Positions 44,562 through 51,645 of a stretch of DNA of 64,000 bases are shown here, in pieces. The DNA is from Novosphingobium sp. SG751A (GTDB lineage Bacteria; Pseudomonadota; Alphaproteobacteria; Sphingomonadales; Sphingomonadaceae): positions 1 to 64,000 of the forward strand of contig NZ_JABGCB010000025.1 in NCBI RefSeq assembly GCF_013149295.1, written 5' to 3'. The number at the start of each line of letters is the position of its first letter. The first letter of the stretch is position 1. The position numbers and the translations under genes are program-made. The notes beneath the pieces are model-generated. The model did no database searches. It saw only the letters and a program-made list of their open reading frames with translations, and was not told the DNA's origin.

Positions 44562-45437
44562 TCAGGCCAGTTGCGCGGCGGTCAGGCCGACCTGGCTCTC
44601 GTCGATGCTCTTCATGATGCCGTGTTCCATCAGCAGGTCTTCCAGTTCGTCCATGGTGATGGGGGTGGGAATGATGCCCTTGCCGGCATTGTTGTGGATC
44701 TTCTGCGCAAGCTGGCGATATTCCTCAGCCTGGTTTGATTCCGGCGCATATTCGATCACGGTCATGCGGCGCAGTTCGGCATGCTGCACAATATTGTCGC
44801 GCGGAACGAAGTGGATGAGCTGGGTGCCCAGTTTCTTGGCCAGCGATTCAGCCAGTTCCAGTTCCTTGTCGGTCTGGCGCTCGTTGCAGACCAGCCCACC
44901 AAGACGCACCCCGCCCGAATTGGCATATTTGAGAATGCCCTTCGAGATGTTGTTGGCCGCATACATGGCCATCATCTCGCCCGACATGACGATGTAGATT
45001 TCCTGGGCCTTGTTTTCGCGGATCGGCATGGCAAAGCCGCCGCAGACCACGTCGCCCAGCACGTCATACGAGACATAGTCGATGTCGTCGTAGGCGCCGT
45101 TCTCTTCGAGGAAGTTGATCGAGGTGATCACCCCGCGACCGGCACAGCCCACGCCCGGTTCGGGACCGCCCGATTCCACGCAGCGGATATCCTTGTACCC
45201 GATCTTCATCACGTCCTCGAGTTCGAGGTCCTCCACCGAACCGGCTTCGGCGGCAAGGCTGAGGATCGTGTCCTGCGCCTTGGCATGCAGCATCAGGCGG
45301 GTGGAATCGGCCTTGGGGTCGCAGCCGACGATCAGGATGCGCTGGCCAAGGTCGGCCAGAGCGGCGAGAGTGTTCTGCGACGTCGTGGACTTGCCGATGC
45401 CGCCCTTGCCGTAAAAGGCAATCTGACGAAGTGACAT
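44562..45437 (-). CDS. nifH: Nitrogenase iron protein NifH
   Basis: 291 residues. P-loop GKGGIGKST, Cys ligands of the bridging [4Fe-4S] cluster in GVGCAGRGVIT and DVVCGGFAMP. The Arg in CAGRGV is the site that DraT ADP-ribosylates in species that have it; no draT/draG lies in this window. First gene of nifHDK, read from the sigma54 promoter at 45,602-45,616 with a leader of about 150 nt. Confidence 0.99.
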   Translation of the reverse strand: MSLRQIAFYGKGGIGKSTTSQNTLAALADLGQRILIVGCDPKADSTRLMLHAKAQDTILSLAAEAGSVEDLELEDVMKIGYKDIRCVESGGPEPGVGCAGRGVITSINFLEENGAYDDIDYVSYDVLGDVVCGGFAMPIRENKAQEIYIVMSGEMMAMYAANNISKGILKYANSGGVRLGGLVCNERQTDKELELAESLAKKLGTQLIHFVPRDNIVQHAELRRMTVIEYAPESNQAEEYRQLAQKIHNNAGKGIIPTPITMDELEDLLMEHGIMKSIDESQVGLTAAQLA

Positions 45438-45473
45438 GGGTATCTCCTGTCTGGTTTCACGCGAACGTTTTTC

Positions 45474-45511
45474 GGCAGGTCCGCCGGGTCATCCGCCCGG
45501 CGCGGCCTGCC
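45474..45511 (-). other. Stem-loop in the nifH 5' leader
   Basis: GGCAGG...GCCGGG pairs with CCCGGC...CCTGCC (arms 45,474-45,488 and 45,496-45,511). It is 37 bp before the nifH ATG. No U-run follows, so a role in mRNA stability or translation is more likely than termination. Confidence 0.45.
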
Positions 45512-45601
45512 TTCTGCTCCCCCGTCGCGTCCGTTCTTGCTGCGGCGGGTCAGTCGCTTGGAAGGACCCGGGGGTCGTCCAACCGCTGCACCACAGGAAC
45601 A

Positions 45602-45616
45602 GCAAGGGGCGTGCCA
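45602..45616 (-). promoter_or_regulatory. sigma54 promoter of nifHDK
   Basis: The minus strand reads TGGCACGCCCCTTGC, a perfect TGGCAC-N5-TTGC. A NifA site is centred 85 bp upstream. The transcript start should be near 45,590. Confidence 0.95.
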
Positions 45617-45686
45617 GAATTGGAAGAACTCGATCATCCTACTGATATAGTGTTATTTTATGGATTTTCCTTCATGCCCTCCGCGA

Positions 45687-45702
45687 TGTGACAAACGCAA
45701 CA
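45687..45702. promoter_or_regulatory. NifA upstream activator sequence of nifH
   Basis: TGTGACAAACGCAACA is a perfect TGT-N10-ACA. It is 85 bp from the nifH promoter and 174 bp from the plus-strand sigma54-like element at 45,861, so it could serve both directions. Confidence 0.9.
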
Positions 45703-45860
45703 ATTCCTCCCCGCCCTGTCGCAAATCCCACGCTTGCGGTTTGTCGGTGTCGCAAAATGCCGCCAGACCCACCGGGGCGGAGCGCCATAATCCTGCGCGC
45801 AAACCGGCAAGGTGCGAATTTTCCCGCTTTTATGCGCCTATTGCGGGAGCTGAGCGGATA

Positions 45861-45875
45861 TGGAACGGATCCTGC
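45861..45875 (+). promoter_or_regulatory. sigma54-like promoter of the receiver-Mop genes
   Basis: TGGAACGGATCCTGC retains GG-N10-GC and ten of the eleven weighted consensus positions apart from A for C and C for T. It lies about 57 bp before the ATG at 45,932. Confidence 0.6.
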
Positions 45876-45931
45876 ATCCCCATCGCCATGCCGCGCCCCA
45901 TTCCGGCGCGTTCTGAAACGGGGAGAAACCC

Positions 45932-46363
45932 ATGCAAATCGGAGTTGAGACCAGCAAAGCCGTCGATCAGCGCCGCGTCTTCGTCGTCGACGATTGCGAC
46001 ATCACCCGCGCCGCGCTCCAGTTCATGCTGCATGACGAGATCGAGACCCACGAACTGCCCGATATGGCCAGCGCCTATGCCAAGGGGCAGGACTGGCTGA
46101 CACCCGATCTGCTGATGCTGGGCATGGGCATTCTTAAAACCGAAGGTCTGGGCCTGCTGGACGATATCGCGATGCGCTACCCCTCTGCCCGCATCCTGCT
46201 GGTGACGGGCAAGGAGGATGAGGCGATGGCGCTGGAAGCGCTGCGCCGGGGCGCCCATGGCGCGCTGCTCAAGCCGCTGCGGATCGAGGCGGTGCGGCAA
46301 AAGGTCGATACGATGCTGGGCCGCGCAGGCGCCATGCCGCTGATCCAGCTGGGCGGCCTGTAG
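45932..46363 (+). CDS. Single-domain receiver-like protein lacking the phosphoacceptor Asp
   Basis: 143 residues. A CheY-like receiver fold: acidic pair in VFVVDDCDITR, the Thr strand in ILLVTGKEDEA and the conserved Lys in ALLKPLR. The expected phosphoacceptor strand reads PDLLMLGMGILK, with Gly where Asp should be. No output domain. It is thus a pseudo-receiver, probably working by protein-protein contact. It diverges from nifH and is followed 58 bp later by a Mop gene. A sigma54-like element upstream suggests nif co-expression. Confidence 0.8.
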   Translation: MQIGVETSKAVDQRRVFVVDDCDITRAALQFMLHDEIETHELPDMASAYAKGQDWLTPDLLMLGMGILKTEGLGLLDDIAMRYPSARILLVTGKEDEAMALEALRRGAHGALLKPLRIEAVRQKVDTMLGRAGAMPLIQLGGL

Positions 46364-46421
46364 CGCTCATTTCCCCTTCTCACTTCACAATGCCCGCTTC
46401 ACAACAAAGGAGACGACCATC

Positions 46422-46625
46422 ATGAAAATCAGCGCCCGCAATCAGATCCCCGGCACGATCACGGCCCTGACTCCCGGCGCCGTCAACGGCCAGATCAAGG
46501 TTGATATTGGCGGCACCACGATCACCTCCTCGATCACCGAGGAAGCGATTGCCGAACTGGCGCTTGCCGTGGGTGACAAGGTGACGGTCCTTATCAAGGC
46601 CAGCGATGTGCTGATCGGCAAATGA
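46422..46625 (+). CDS. mop: Molybdopterin-binding (Mop/TOBE) protein, molbindin
   Basis: 67 residues. MKISARNQIPGTITALTPGA then GGTTITSSITEEAIAELALA is the single Mop/TOBE domain of molbindins, which bind molybdate as hexamers. Good ribosome site (AAAGGAGA). Presumably stores or buffers cytosolic molybdate for nitrogenase cofactor synthesis. Lies convergent to the di-Mop gene. Confidence 0.92.
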   Translation: MKISARNQIPGTITALTPGAVNGQIKVDIGGTTITSSITEEAIAELALAVGDKVTVLIKASDVLIGK

Positions 46626-46688
46626 GGGCAAACGGGGCGGCGGCAGACCCTCGCCTGTCGCCACCCCGCCCTACCTAGCCAGATAGGC
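46626..46688. terminator. Probable bidirectional terminator between two Mop genes
   Basis: GGGGCGGCGGCAG pairs with CTGTCGCC-A-CCCC with one bulge in the gap between convergent stops. It has no strong U-run. Confidence 0.45.
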
Positions 46689-47165
46689 TCAATCCTCCAC
46701 CGCAAGGATCACATGCGATGCCTTGAACGCGGCCAGAGTCGTGCGTCCGGGATAGAGATTCATTTCCCGCAGGGAATGGGTGGTGACCATCGCGGCAATT
46801 TCCGCCGCGCCGCCAATATCGAGCAGGATCTCGCTTTCCACCGGTCCCTGCGCCACGGCCACCACCGTGCCGCCGATCAGATTGCGCGCGGAAAGCCGCA
46901 GACCCGGCACATCCTCCACCAGGGTGACCAGACTGGATTTGATGAGCGCCACCGCCCGCCCACCCGGACGCAGGCCCAGCGCCTCGACGCTGGCATTGCT
47001 GATCAGCGCATCAATCACGATATGGTCATTGACCAGCAGCCCGATCTCTGCATTGATCGGGCCGTGCACGATGGCTGTCACCATGCCGTAAAGCATGTTG
47101 CGCGCACTGGTGCGTAACCTTGCGCCATGCGCGCGGGGTTGCGGATGATAGGCTGCCAGACTCAT
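46689..47165 (-). CDS. Di-Mop molybdate-binding protein (ModG-like)
   Basis: 158 residues from the ATG at 47,165. Two tandem Mop/TOBE domains: RTSARNMLYGMVTAIVHGPI and RLSARNLIGGTVVAVAQGPV mark their starts. Resembles ModG or the C-terminal part of ModE without its DNA-binding domain, so it probably handles molybdate in the cytosol. Last gene of the long nifB operon. Confidence 0.9.
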   Translation of the reverse strand: MSLAAYHPQPRAHGARLRTSARNMLYGMVTAIVHGPINAEIGLLVNDHIVIDALISNASVEALGLRPGGRAVALIKSSLVTLVEDVPGLRLSARNLIGGTVVAVAQGPVESEILLDIGGAAEIAAMVTTHSLREMNLYPGRTTLAAFKASHVILAVED

Positions 47166-47178
47166 GCCGCACTTCCTT

Positions 47179-47520
47179 TCAGCGTTGCAGAATGACCACC
47201 TGATCCTCGGCCAGGACATCATCCAGAAGATGCCGGTCGATGATCGCTTCGATATCCCCAAGCGTTTGCGGGCGATACCAGACACCTTCGGGATAGATGA
47301 CCATCAGCGGCCCGGCCGAACAAAAGCCAAGACAGCCCGACAGGGTAAACCCCACCTGACCATTCAGCCCCAACGCCTCAATTCTTTTGCCCAAATGTTC
47401 CCACAGCGGCCCGGCGCCATTGTTGCCGCAACTGCCGCGCGGGTGCATCGGCGGGCGCTGGGTGGCGCAGGCAAAGATATGGCGTTTGTAAAGCTGCGGC
47501 AGCTCTTCGGGCAGGTCCAT
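47179..47520 (-). CDS. Thioredoxin-like [2Fe-2S] ferredoxin
   Basis: 113 residues from the ATG at 47,520. Family features: HIFACATQRPPMHPRGSCG and LSGCLGFCSAGPLMVIYPEG give the four cysteines (C-X11-12-C ... C-X3-C) of thioredoxin-like 2Fe-2S proteins such as those of Azotobacter and NADH dehydrogenase NuoE. Often near nif genes. Role is probably electron transfer or protection. Overlaps the glutaredoxin stop. Confidence 0.88.
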   Translation of the reverse strand: MDLPEELPQLYKRHIFACATQRPPMHPRGSCGNNGAGPLWEHLGKRIEALGLNGQVGFTLSGCLGFCSAGPLMVIYPEGVWYRPQTLGDIEAIIDRHLLDDVLAEDQVVILQR

Positions 47521-47837
47521 CAGGCCGCGCCCTGATCGGCCAGCAGCGCCGACAATTCGCCGCTGGCATACATTTCGCGCACAATATCCGCGCCGCCGAT
47601 GAATTCGCCGCGCACATAGACCTGCGGGAAGGTCGGCCAATCCGAATATTCTTTCAGCCCTTCACGCAGGAACGGGTCCTCCAGCACATCCACGCCGAGA
47701 TAGGGCCGCCCCAACGCATCGAACACTTTGACCACCCCGGCGGAAAAGCCGCATTTGGGCGCCGCGGGCATGCCTTTCATGAAAACCACGATCTCATTGT
47801 CGGTCACCAGCTTGCGAATACGATCAGACGTGGCCAT
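47520..47837 (-). CDS. Monothiol glutaredoxin (Grx4/GrxD type)
   Basis: 105 residues. PKCGFSAGVVKVFDALG contains the CGFS active site, and FPQVYVRGEFIGGADIVREM the glutathione-binding part. CGFS glutaredoxins share [2Fe-2S] clusters with BolA proteins, and a BolA gene directly precedes it. Suggests an Fe-S trafficking module within the nif operon. Confidence 0.94.
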   Translation of the reverse strand: MATSDRIRKLVTDNEIVVFMKGMPAAPKCGFSAGVVKVFDALGRPYLGVDVLEDPFLREGLKEYSDWPTFPQVYVRGEFIGGADIVREMYASGELSALLADQGAA

Positions 47838-48090
47838 GGCCGGTCTCCTTGGAGGATGTTGCAGGGATAAAGGTTTGCAAGGCCAGCGCATGGAGCGCGC
47901 CGCCCATATCGGCGCCGATGGCCGCATAAACCAGCTTGTGCTGGGCGATCCGGCTCTTACCGATGAAGGCAGCGCTGGTCACGCGGGCGGCCCAGTGGTC
48001 GCCATCGCCCGCCAGATCGATCATCATCACATTGGCATCGGGCAGGGCCGCCTCGATGCGGGCCTTGATGGCATCGGCATCCATCGGCAT
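47824..48090 (-). CDS. BolA-family protein
   Basis: 88 residues from the ATG at 48,090. IKARIEAALPDANVMMIDLA, then FIGKSRIAQHKLVYAAIGAD and GALHALALQTFIP is a complete BolA domain with its conserved His. Partner of the adjacent CGFS glutaredoxin. ATG overlaps the ferredoxin stop (ATGA) and its own end overlaps the glutaredoxin gene. Confidence 0.93.
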   Translation of the reverse strand: MPMDADAIKARIEAALPDANVMMIDLAGDGDHWAARVTSAAFIGKSRIAQHKLVYAAIGADMGGALHALALQTFIPATSSKETGHGHV

Positions 48091-48389
48091 CACACGAAAC
48101 TCAGCACTTCAACGGTGACATCCTCGGTGCCCAGCACCTTGCATTGGCAGGCCAGCCGCGATTTGGAGCCGACCCCCACCATCATGTCGAGCTTGGCATT
48201 CTCATCAGGCGAAAGGCGCGAAACGCCCTTGCGCCCTTCGAGCAGGAAAATGTGGCATTCGCCGCAAGTGGCCTTGCCGTCGCATTTATGCGCCACTTTC
48301 TCGCCATGGGCCAGCATGAGGGCAAGGATATTGTCACCTTCGGCAATGGTGATCGTGTTGCCGGAAGGTTTGAAGGTCAGGGTAGGCAT
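48090..48389 (-). CDS. Plant-type [2Fe-2S] ferredoxin
   Basis: 99 residues. The ligands are in HKCDGKATCGECHIFL (C-X5-C-X2-C) and LACQCKVL. Resembles the adrenodoxin/FdIV-like 2Fe-2S ferredoxins placed in nif clusters of photosynthetic and diazotrophic alphaproteobacteria. Possible electron donor or Fe-S assembly partner. First of four redox/Fe-S genes at the distal end of the nifB operon. Confidence 0.92.
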   Translation of the reverse strand: MPTLTFKPSGNTITIAEGDNILALMLAHGEKVAHKCDGKATCGECHIFLLEGRKGVSRLSPDENAKLDMMVGVGSKSRLACQCKVLGTEDVTVEVLSFV

Positions 48390-48407
48390 CGAACAAGCTC
48401 CATGGGG

Positions 48408-49610
48408 TCAATAGATCGCGGCGCCCGCGCCGCTGTTGATGGAGGCATCCTTGATCCGGGCGACCATGAAGGCCACCTGTTCGGGCACCAGATGCGCATG
48501 GAAAGGAAGGGCCACCGCCCGGTCAGCCACTTTTTCGGTCACGAAGAGGTCGCCCTTCTTCCAGCCCAGATCGCGATAGGCGCGCTGAAGATGCAGCGGG
48601 CTGGAATAGGCGTGGGCCTCCACCGCCTCGGTGCGCAGATCCTCGAGGATCGCATCGCGCGAGGATTTGGAAAAGCGCGTGCCCAGATGGACGACATAGA
48701 GGAACCAGTGCACCTCCTCGATGTCCGGGGCGACATAGGGCGGCTTGATTCCTTCAAAGCTCTGCATGAACCCGTCATACATCGCCTGCACCCCGCGCCG
48801 TCTTTCGAGCAGCACATCAAGGCGCGAAAGCTGCGAGAAGGCCAGTGCAGCGGCCATCTCGCTCATGCCCACGCCCAGCGGCGGGGCCATCGTGGCCGAA
48901 ACCGAGGCGCGTTCGCCAAGGCCGCGCCGGGCCAGACGCCGGATCGCCATCACCAGATCGGCGTCATCGCTCACCAGCATCGCCCCCTCGCCGCAGCAGA
49001 TCACGCCGGGTTGGGCAAAGTCGAACAAGGCAATGTCGCCAAACGTGCCGACCTCGCCCGCCTTGTGGCGCGATCCGATCGCCTCGCAACTGTCCTCGAT
49101 CAGGAACAGCCCATGGGCATCGGCCAGGCTGCGCAGCGCGGGCCAGTCCGCCGGGTGGCCCGCGCTGTTGCCGGCCATGATGGCGCGGGTGCGCAGGGTG
49201 ATCCGATCAGCCGCCTTGAGGGGCGACAGCGTGCCCGACCAATAATCAATATCGGCAAAGATCGGCGTGGCCCCCGCCGCCAGCACGCCATGGCCAATCT
49301 CGCGGAAACCATGGGCGGAGAGGATCACCTCATCCCCCGGCCCGATCCCGCGCGCGCGCAGCGCCAGCATCAGCCCAAGCGCCCCGCTGGACAGAGCCAG
49401 CCCGTGCGAGCGCCCCAGACGCCCGGCAAAAGCCCTCTCCAGCGCGGGCACCCATGGGCCTTCCCCCAGCCTGTCGCCGCGCAAAACCGCCTCAACCGCC
49501 GCCAGATCATCGCCGGTCAGATCAGGGTCGCACAGCGGGATCTGCAAAGGCTCGCCCGTGGCGATGGAGACGACATTGGCGTCCGGGCGTTGCAGTGTGG
49601 CGGGGCTCAC
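48408..49610 (-). CDS. DegT/DnrJ/EryC1/StrS aminotransferase-like protein lacking the PLP lysine
   Basis: About 400 residues from a GTG at 49,610 that overlaps the preceding stop (GTGA). Family features: LSSGALGLMLALRARGIGPG, LIEDSCEAIGSRHKAGEVGT (PLP-stacking Asp) and GDIALFDFAQPGVICCGEGA. In active members the last segment carries the Schiff-base Lys (FSFHxxKxxxxGEGG type). Here Gly occupies that place and two Cys follow. It may be a catalytically altered member or a Fe-S/metal-binding derivative. DegT-like genes are known from several nif clusters; function unknown. Confidence 0.85.
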   Translation of the reverse strand: MSPATLQRPDANVVSIATGEPLQIPLCDPDLTGDDLAAVEAVLRGDRLGEGPWVPALERAFAGRLGRSHGLALSSGALGLMLALRARGIGPGDEVILSAHGFREIGHGVLAAGATPIFADIDYWSGTLSPLKAADRITLRTRAIMAGNSAGHPADWPALRSLADAHGLFLIEDSCEAIGSRHKAGEVGTFGDIALFDFAQPGVICCGEGAMLVSDDADLVMAIRRLARRGLGERASVSATMAPPLGVGMSEMAAALAFSQLSRLDVLLERRRGVQAMYDGFMQSFEGIKPPYVAPDIEEVHWFLYVVHLGTRFSKSSRDAILEDLRTEAVEAHAYSSPLHLQRAYRDLGWKKGDLFVTEKVADRAVALPFHAHLVPEQVAFMVARIKDASINSGAGAAIY

Positions 49611-49906
49611 CGCGCCATCTCCGCCTGTGCCGTCTCCGAAGCCTTGCGCGCAATCAACAGCGCGCCCGCCTCGCCCGGATCGCCGGTCACGCGGAGGCAA
49701 TGGCCGCTGGTATCCAGCAGATGGAGATCAAAACCCGCATGGCTGCGAAAGGGTTCCTCCAGCACATCGCCCGCATCGCAATGCCGCCGCGCCACATCGG
49801 GCACCAGCCGCGCCAGGGCGGCATCCAGCGCGGAAATATCCACCCCCGCATCCAAAGCCGCCAGCAAGGCGTCGATCCGGGCCACATCATAAACGGCCAG
49901 CGCCAT
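49607..49906 (-). CDS. Small conserved nif-cluster protein, function unknown
   Basis: 99 residues from the ATG at 49,906 (MALAVYDVARIDALLAALDA), favoured by GGAG eight bases upstream over an ATG 18 bp earlier. One N-terminal helical half and a beta-rich half with two Cys (RRHCDAGD, SGHCLRVT). Resembles the short DUF6129-type proteins between nifZ and other accessory genes, from memory and unverified. Confidence 0.65.
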   Translation of the reverse strand: MALAVYDVARIDALLAALDAGVDISALDAALARLVPDVARRHCDAGDVLEEPFRSHAGFDLHLLDTSGHCLRVTGDPGEAGALLIARKASETAQAEMAR

Positions 49907-49925
49907 GGTCACATCTCCTGCCATA

Positions 49926-50285
49926 TCATTGCCAGAACCGGCGGTCGGGATCGGCATTGAGCCGGGCGAGCGCATCGGTAAGCCGGACAAAGCTGCTGTC
50001 CTCCACCCAGAGATCCTCCTCATGGGCCTTGCGATAGAGCAGCCAGCAGGCGGGCGCGTCCGCCCAAACGAGCCGGGCAATATCCACCACCCCGCCTTCC
50101 GGATCGGGGCGCCGCGAACAGCATGGGCTGCGCACCAGATAGCCCGATGAAACGGGCACGACCTCGGGCTGGACATAGCGATAGCGTTGACGCTCCGCCA
50201 AGGCGCGGGCGATGCGCAAGAGGTCGATCTCGTTGGGATGGCGGGCCACGCTGACGATCCGGGAAGGGGCGAGACCTACGGACAA
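49926..50285 (-). CDS. DUF3024-type protein
   Basis: 119 residues. RYRYVQPEVVPVSSGYLVRS, PCCSRRPDPEGGVVDIARLV and the C-terminal LTDALARLNADPDRRFW match the DUF3024 pattern known from nif clusters. The apparent start is TTG with GGGAG upstream. It overlaps the end of the second nifZ. Function unknown. Confidence 0.75.
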   Translation of the reverse strand: MSVGLAPSRIVSVARHPNEIDLLRIARALAERQRYRYVQPEVVPVSSGYLVRSPCCSRRPDPEGGVVDIARLVWADAPACWLLYRKAHEEDLWVEDSSFVRLTDALARLNADPDRRFWQ

Positions 50286-50545
50286 GGCGGCTCTCCCGCC
50301 GATGCTTCGAGCTCCTCCTCAAGACAACCCACCAGCATCCGCTCGCCAAACTGGACCAGATAGACCGGCGTGTTGCTCTCGGCATGGAAACCGGTGTTGA
50401 CCACCTCGCCCGCCGTTCCCGCGCGTACCAGCAGCGCGTTTTCCTCATGTTCGGGATGGCTGCCGTCATTGACCAGATCGACGCAGGCGCGCACGCTCTG
50501 GCCCCATTGATAGCGCGGCTCGCGCAGGGTCAGGCCGGGGATCAT
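50276..50545 (-). CDS. NifZ-family protein (second copy)
   Basis: 89 residues from the ATG at 50,545. REPRYQWGQSVRACVDLVND, then RAGTAGEVVNTGFHAESNTP and YLVQFGERMLVGCLEEEL follow the SH3-like NifZ pattern. The ATG overlaps the stop of the first nifZ (ATGA), so the two copies are coupled. A duplicated or divergent NifZ; the functional difference is unknown. Confidence 0.82.
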   Translation of the reverse strand: MIPGLTLREPRYQWGQSVRACVDLVNDGSHPEHEENALLVRAGTAGEVVNTGFHAESNTPVYLVQFGERMLVGCLEEELEASAGEPPCP

Positions 50546-50892
50546 GATCGCGCCTCCCATCCGGCCCGCCGGTTGGGCGGCAAGGTGCAGGGCAGGTTTT
50601 CCTCCTCGTCGCCCAAAGCATCGGCCAGCGCGATAAGCTCGCGCCTTTTCATGCCGACCCGGTGGCCCGTCAGCGGAAAATCCACACCATAGATATAGAA
50701 TTGCTGGAGAAAGGTGCCGATCGAACTGACGATCCCCTCTTCCCCCTTCTTGACCAGCAGTTCGCCGATTTCCTTGCCCGGATAGGTGCCGTCATTGCGG
50801 ATGACCCGCAGGGAGCGCACCTTCTCGCCATAGCGGAAAGCGGGTGGACCATTGAGTTCAACCACTTCGCTGTCGCGGACAATATTACTCAT
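50542..50892 (-). CDS. nifZ: NifZ, P-cluster maturation protein
   Basis: 116 residues from the ATG at 50,892. PPAFRYGEKVRSLRVIRNDG, then TYPGKEIGELLVKKGEEGIV and FLQQFYIYGVDFPLTGHRVG is canonical NifZ, which assists formation of the second P-cluster on NifDK. The long upstream open frame lies within the preceding gene and is rejected. Confidence 0.93.
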   Translation of the reverse strand: MSNIVRDSEVVELNGPPAFRYGEKVRSLRVIRNDGTYPGKEIGELLVKKGEEGIVSSIGTFLQQFYIYGVDFPLTGHRVGMKRRELIALADALGDEEENLPCTLPPNRRAGWEARS

Positions 50893-51409
50893 CGCCCGCC
50901 TCCATCCGATCCAGCACATCGACCAGAACGCGCGCGCCGATCCGGTCCGCCCGGTCGAGGTGAAGCAGCTTTTCCGCCGCCATCCGCCCTTCGCCAAACC
51001 GGCCCAACCGCATGTTGAGATAGGCATAGGCCTTGAGCGTGAAGAGGAAGAAGCGCGGACGCAGAGCCCCCCAATCGGAGAAATCGGCATCATCGGGCTG
51101 CACCGCCAGCCAGTCATCGCCCAGCACATTTTCCGCCAGCGCCTTGGCCAGGCATTCACGCGCGACGTCCAGCGCATCCACCAACCGCCCCTTGTAGAAA
51201 TAGAAGCGGTAGAAAGCGATCAGCACCGCCGCATGGCCCGGCGCAATACGCGAAGCATCGAGCAGATGGGTCTCGGCCACATCGGACTGGTGGTAACAGA
51301 TAGCCGCCTTGTCGAGATGGGCCTGCGCCTCTGCCGGCAAGCCGCCGCCCAGCAGCGGATCGTCGAGCAGGCCCATCCCTTCGGCCCAGTCCTGCCGGGC
51401 CCCGCTCAT
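50885..51409 (-). CDS. TPR-like helical protein of the nifB-nifZ operon
   Basis: 174 residues, all alpha, with paired helices such as AHLDKAAICYHQSDVAETHL and FLFTLKAYAYLNMRLGRFGE reminiscent of tetratricopeptide repeats. Placed between fdxN and nifZ and overlapping both, as seen for an uncharacterised conserved gene in other nif clusters. Likely a protein-interaction factor in cofactor or P-cluster assembly; not established. Confidence 0.75.
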   Translation of the reverse strand: MSGARQDWAEGMGLLDDPLLGGGLPAEAQAHLDKAAICYHQSDVAETHLLDASRIAPGHAAVLIAFYRFYFYKGRLVDALDVARECLAKALAENVLGDDWLAVQPDDADFSDWGALRPRFFLFTLKAYAYLNMRLGRFGEGRMAAEKLLHLDRADRIGARVLVDVLDRMEAGDE

Positions 51410-51633
51410 GCCGAACCTCCCGAATAGCGCGGCAGGCTGGTATCAAGCACGCAGGTCTTGTCCACCGGACAGATCGCCACGCATTGCGGCACATCGAAAT
51501 GACCGATGCATTCGGTGCATTTGGCCGGGTCGATCACGAAGGTCGTGCCCTTTTCCGAGATCGCCTCGTTGGGACACTCCGCCTCGCAGGCCGAGCAATT
51601 GGTGCATTGACTGGCTACGATCTTGTAAGGCAT
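51406..51633 (-). CDS. fdxN: 2[4Fe-4S] ferredoxin FdxN
   Basis: 75 residues. Motifs SQCTNCSACEAECPNEAIS and KCTECIGHFDVPQCVAICPV with the extra loop in the second motif typical of Allochromatium-type nif ferredoxins. Twelve bases after nifB, which it probably supplies with electrons for radical-SAM chemistry. A paralogue lies at 55,418. Confidence 0.94.
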   Translation of the reverse strand: MPYKIVASQCTNCSACEAECPNEAISEKGTTFVIDPAKCTECIGHFDVPQCVAICPVDKTCVLDTSLPRYSGGSA

Positions 51634-51645
51634 CGGAGGCTCTCC

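Noticed and set aside
41108..44617. 1,169-residue open frame on the plus strand opposite nifE, nifK and nifD
   Set aside because: It is antisense to three certain genes, has His/Asp/Gly-rich composition typical of a shadow of high-GC coding sequence, and shows no domain.
45718..45737. Second NifA site near nifH (TGT-CGCAAATCCC-ACG)
   Set aside because: The distal triplet is ACG rather than ACA, so it is a near-miss and not counted.
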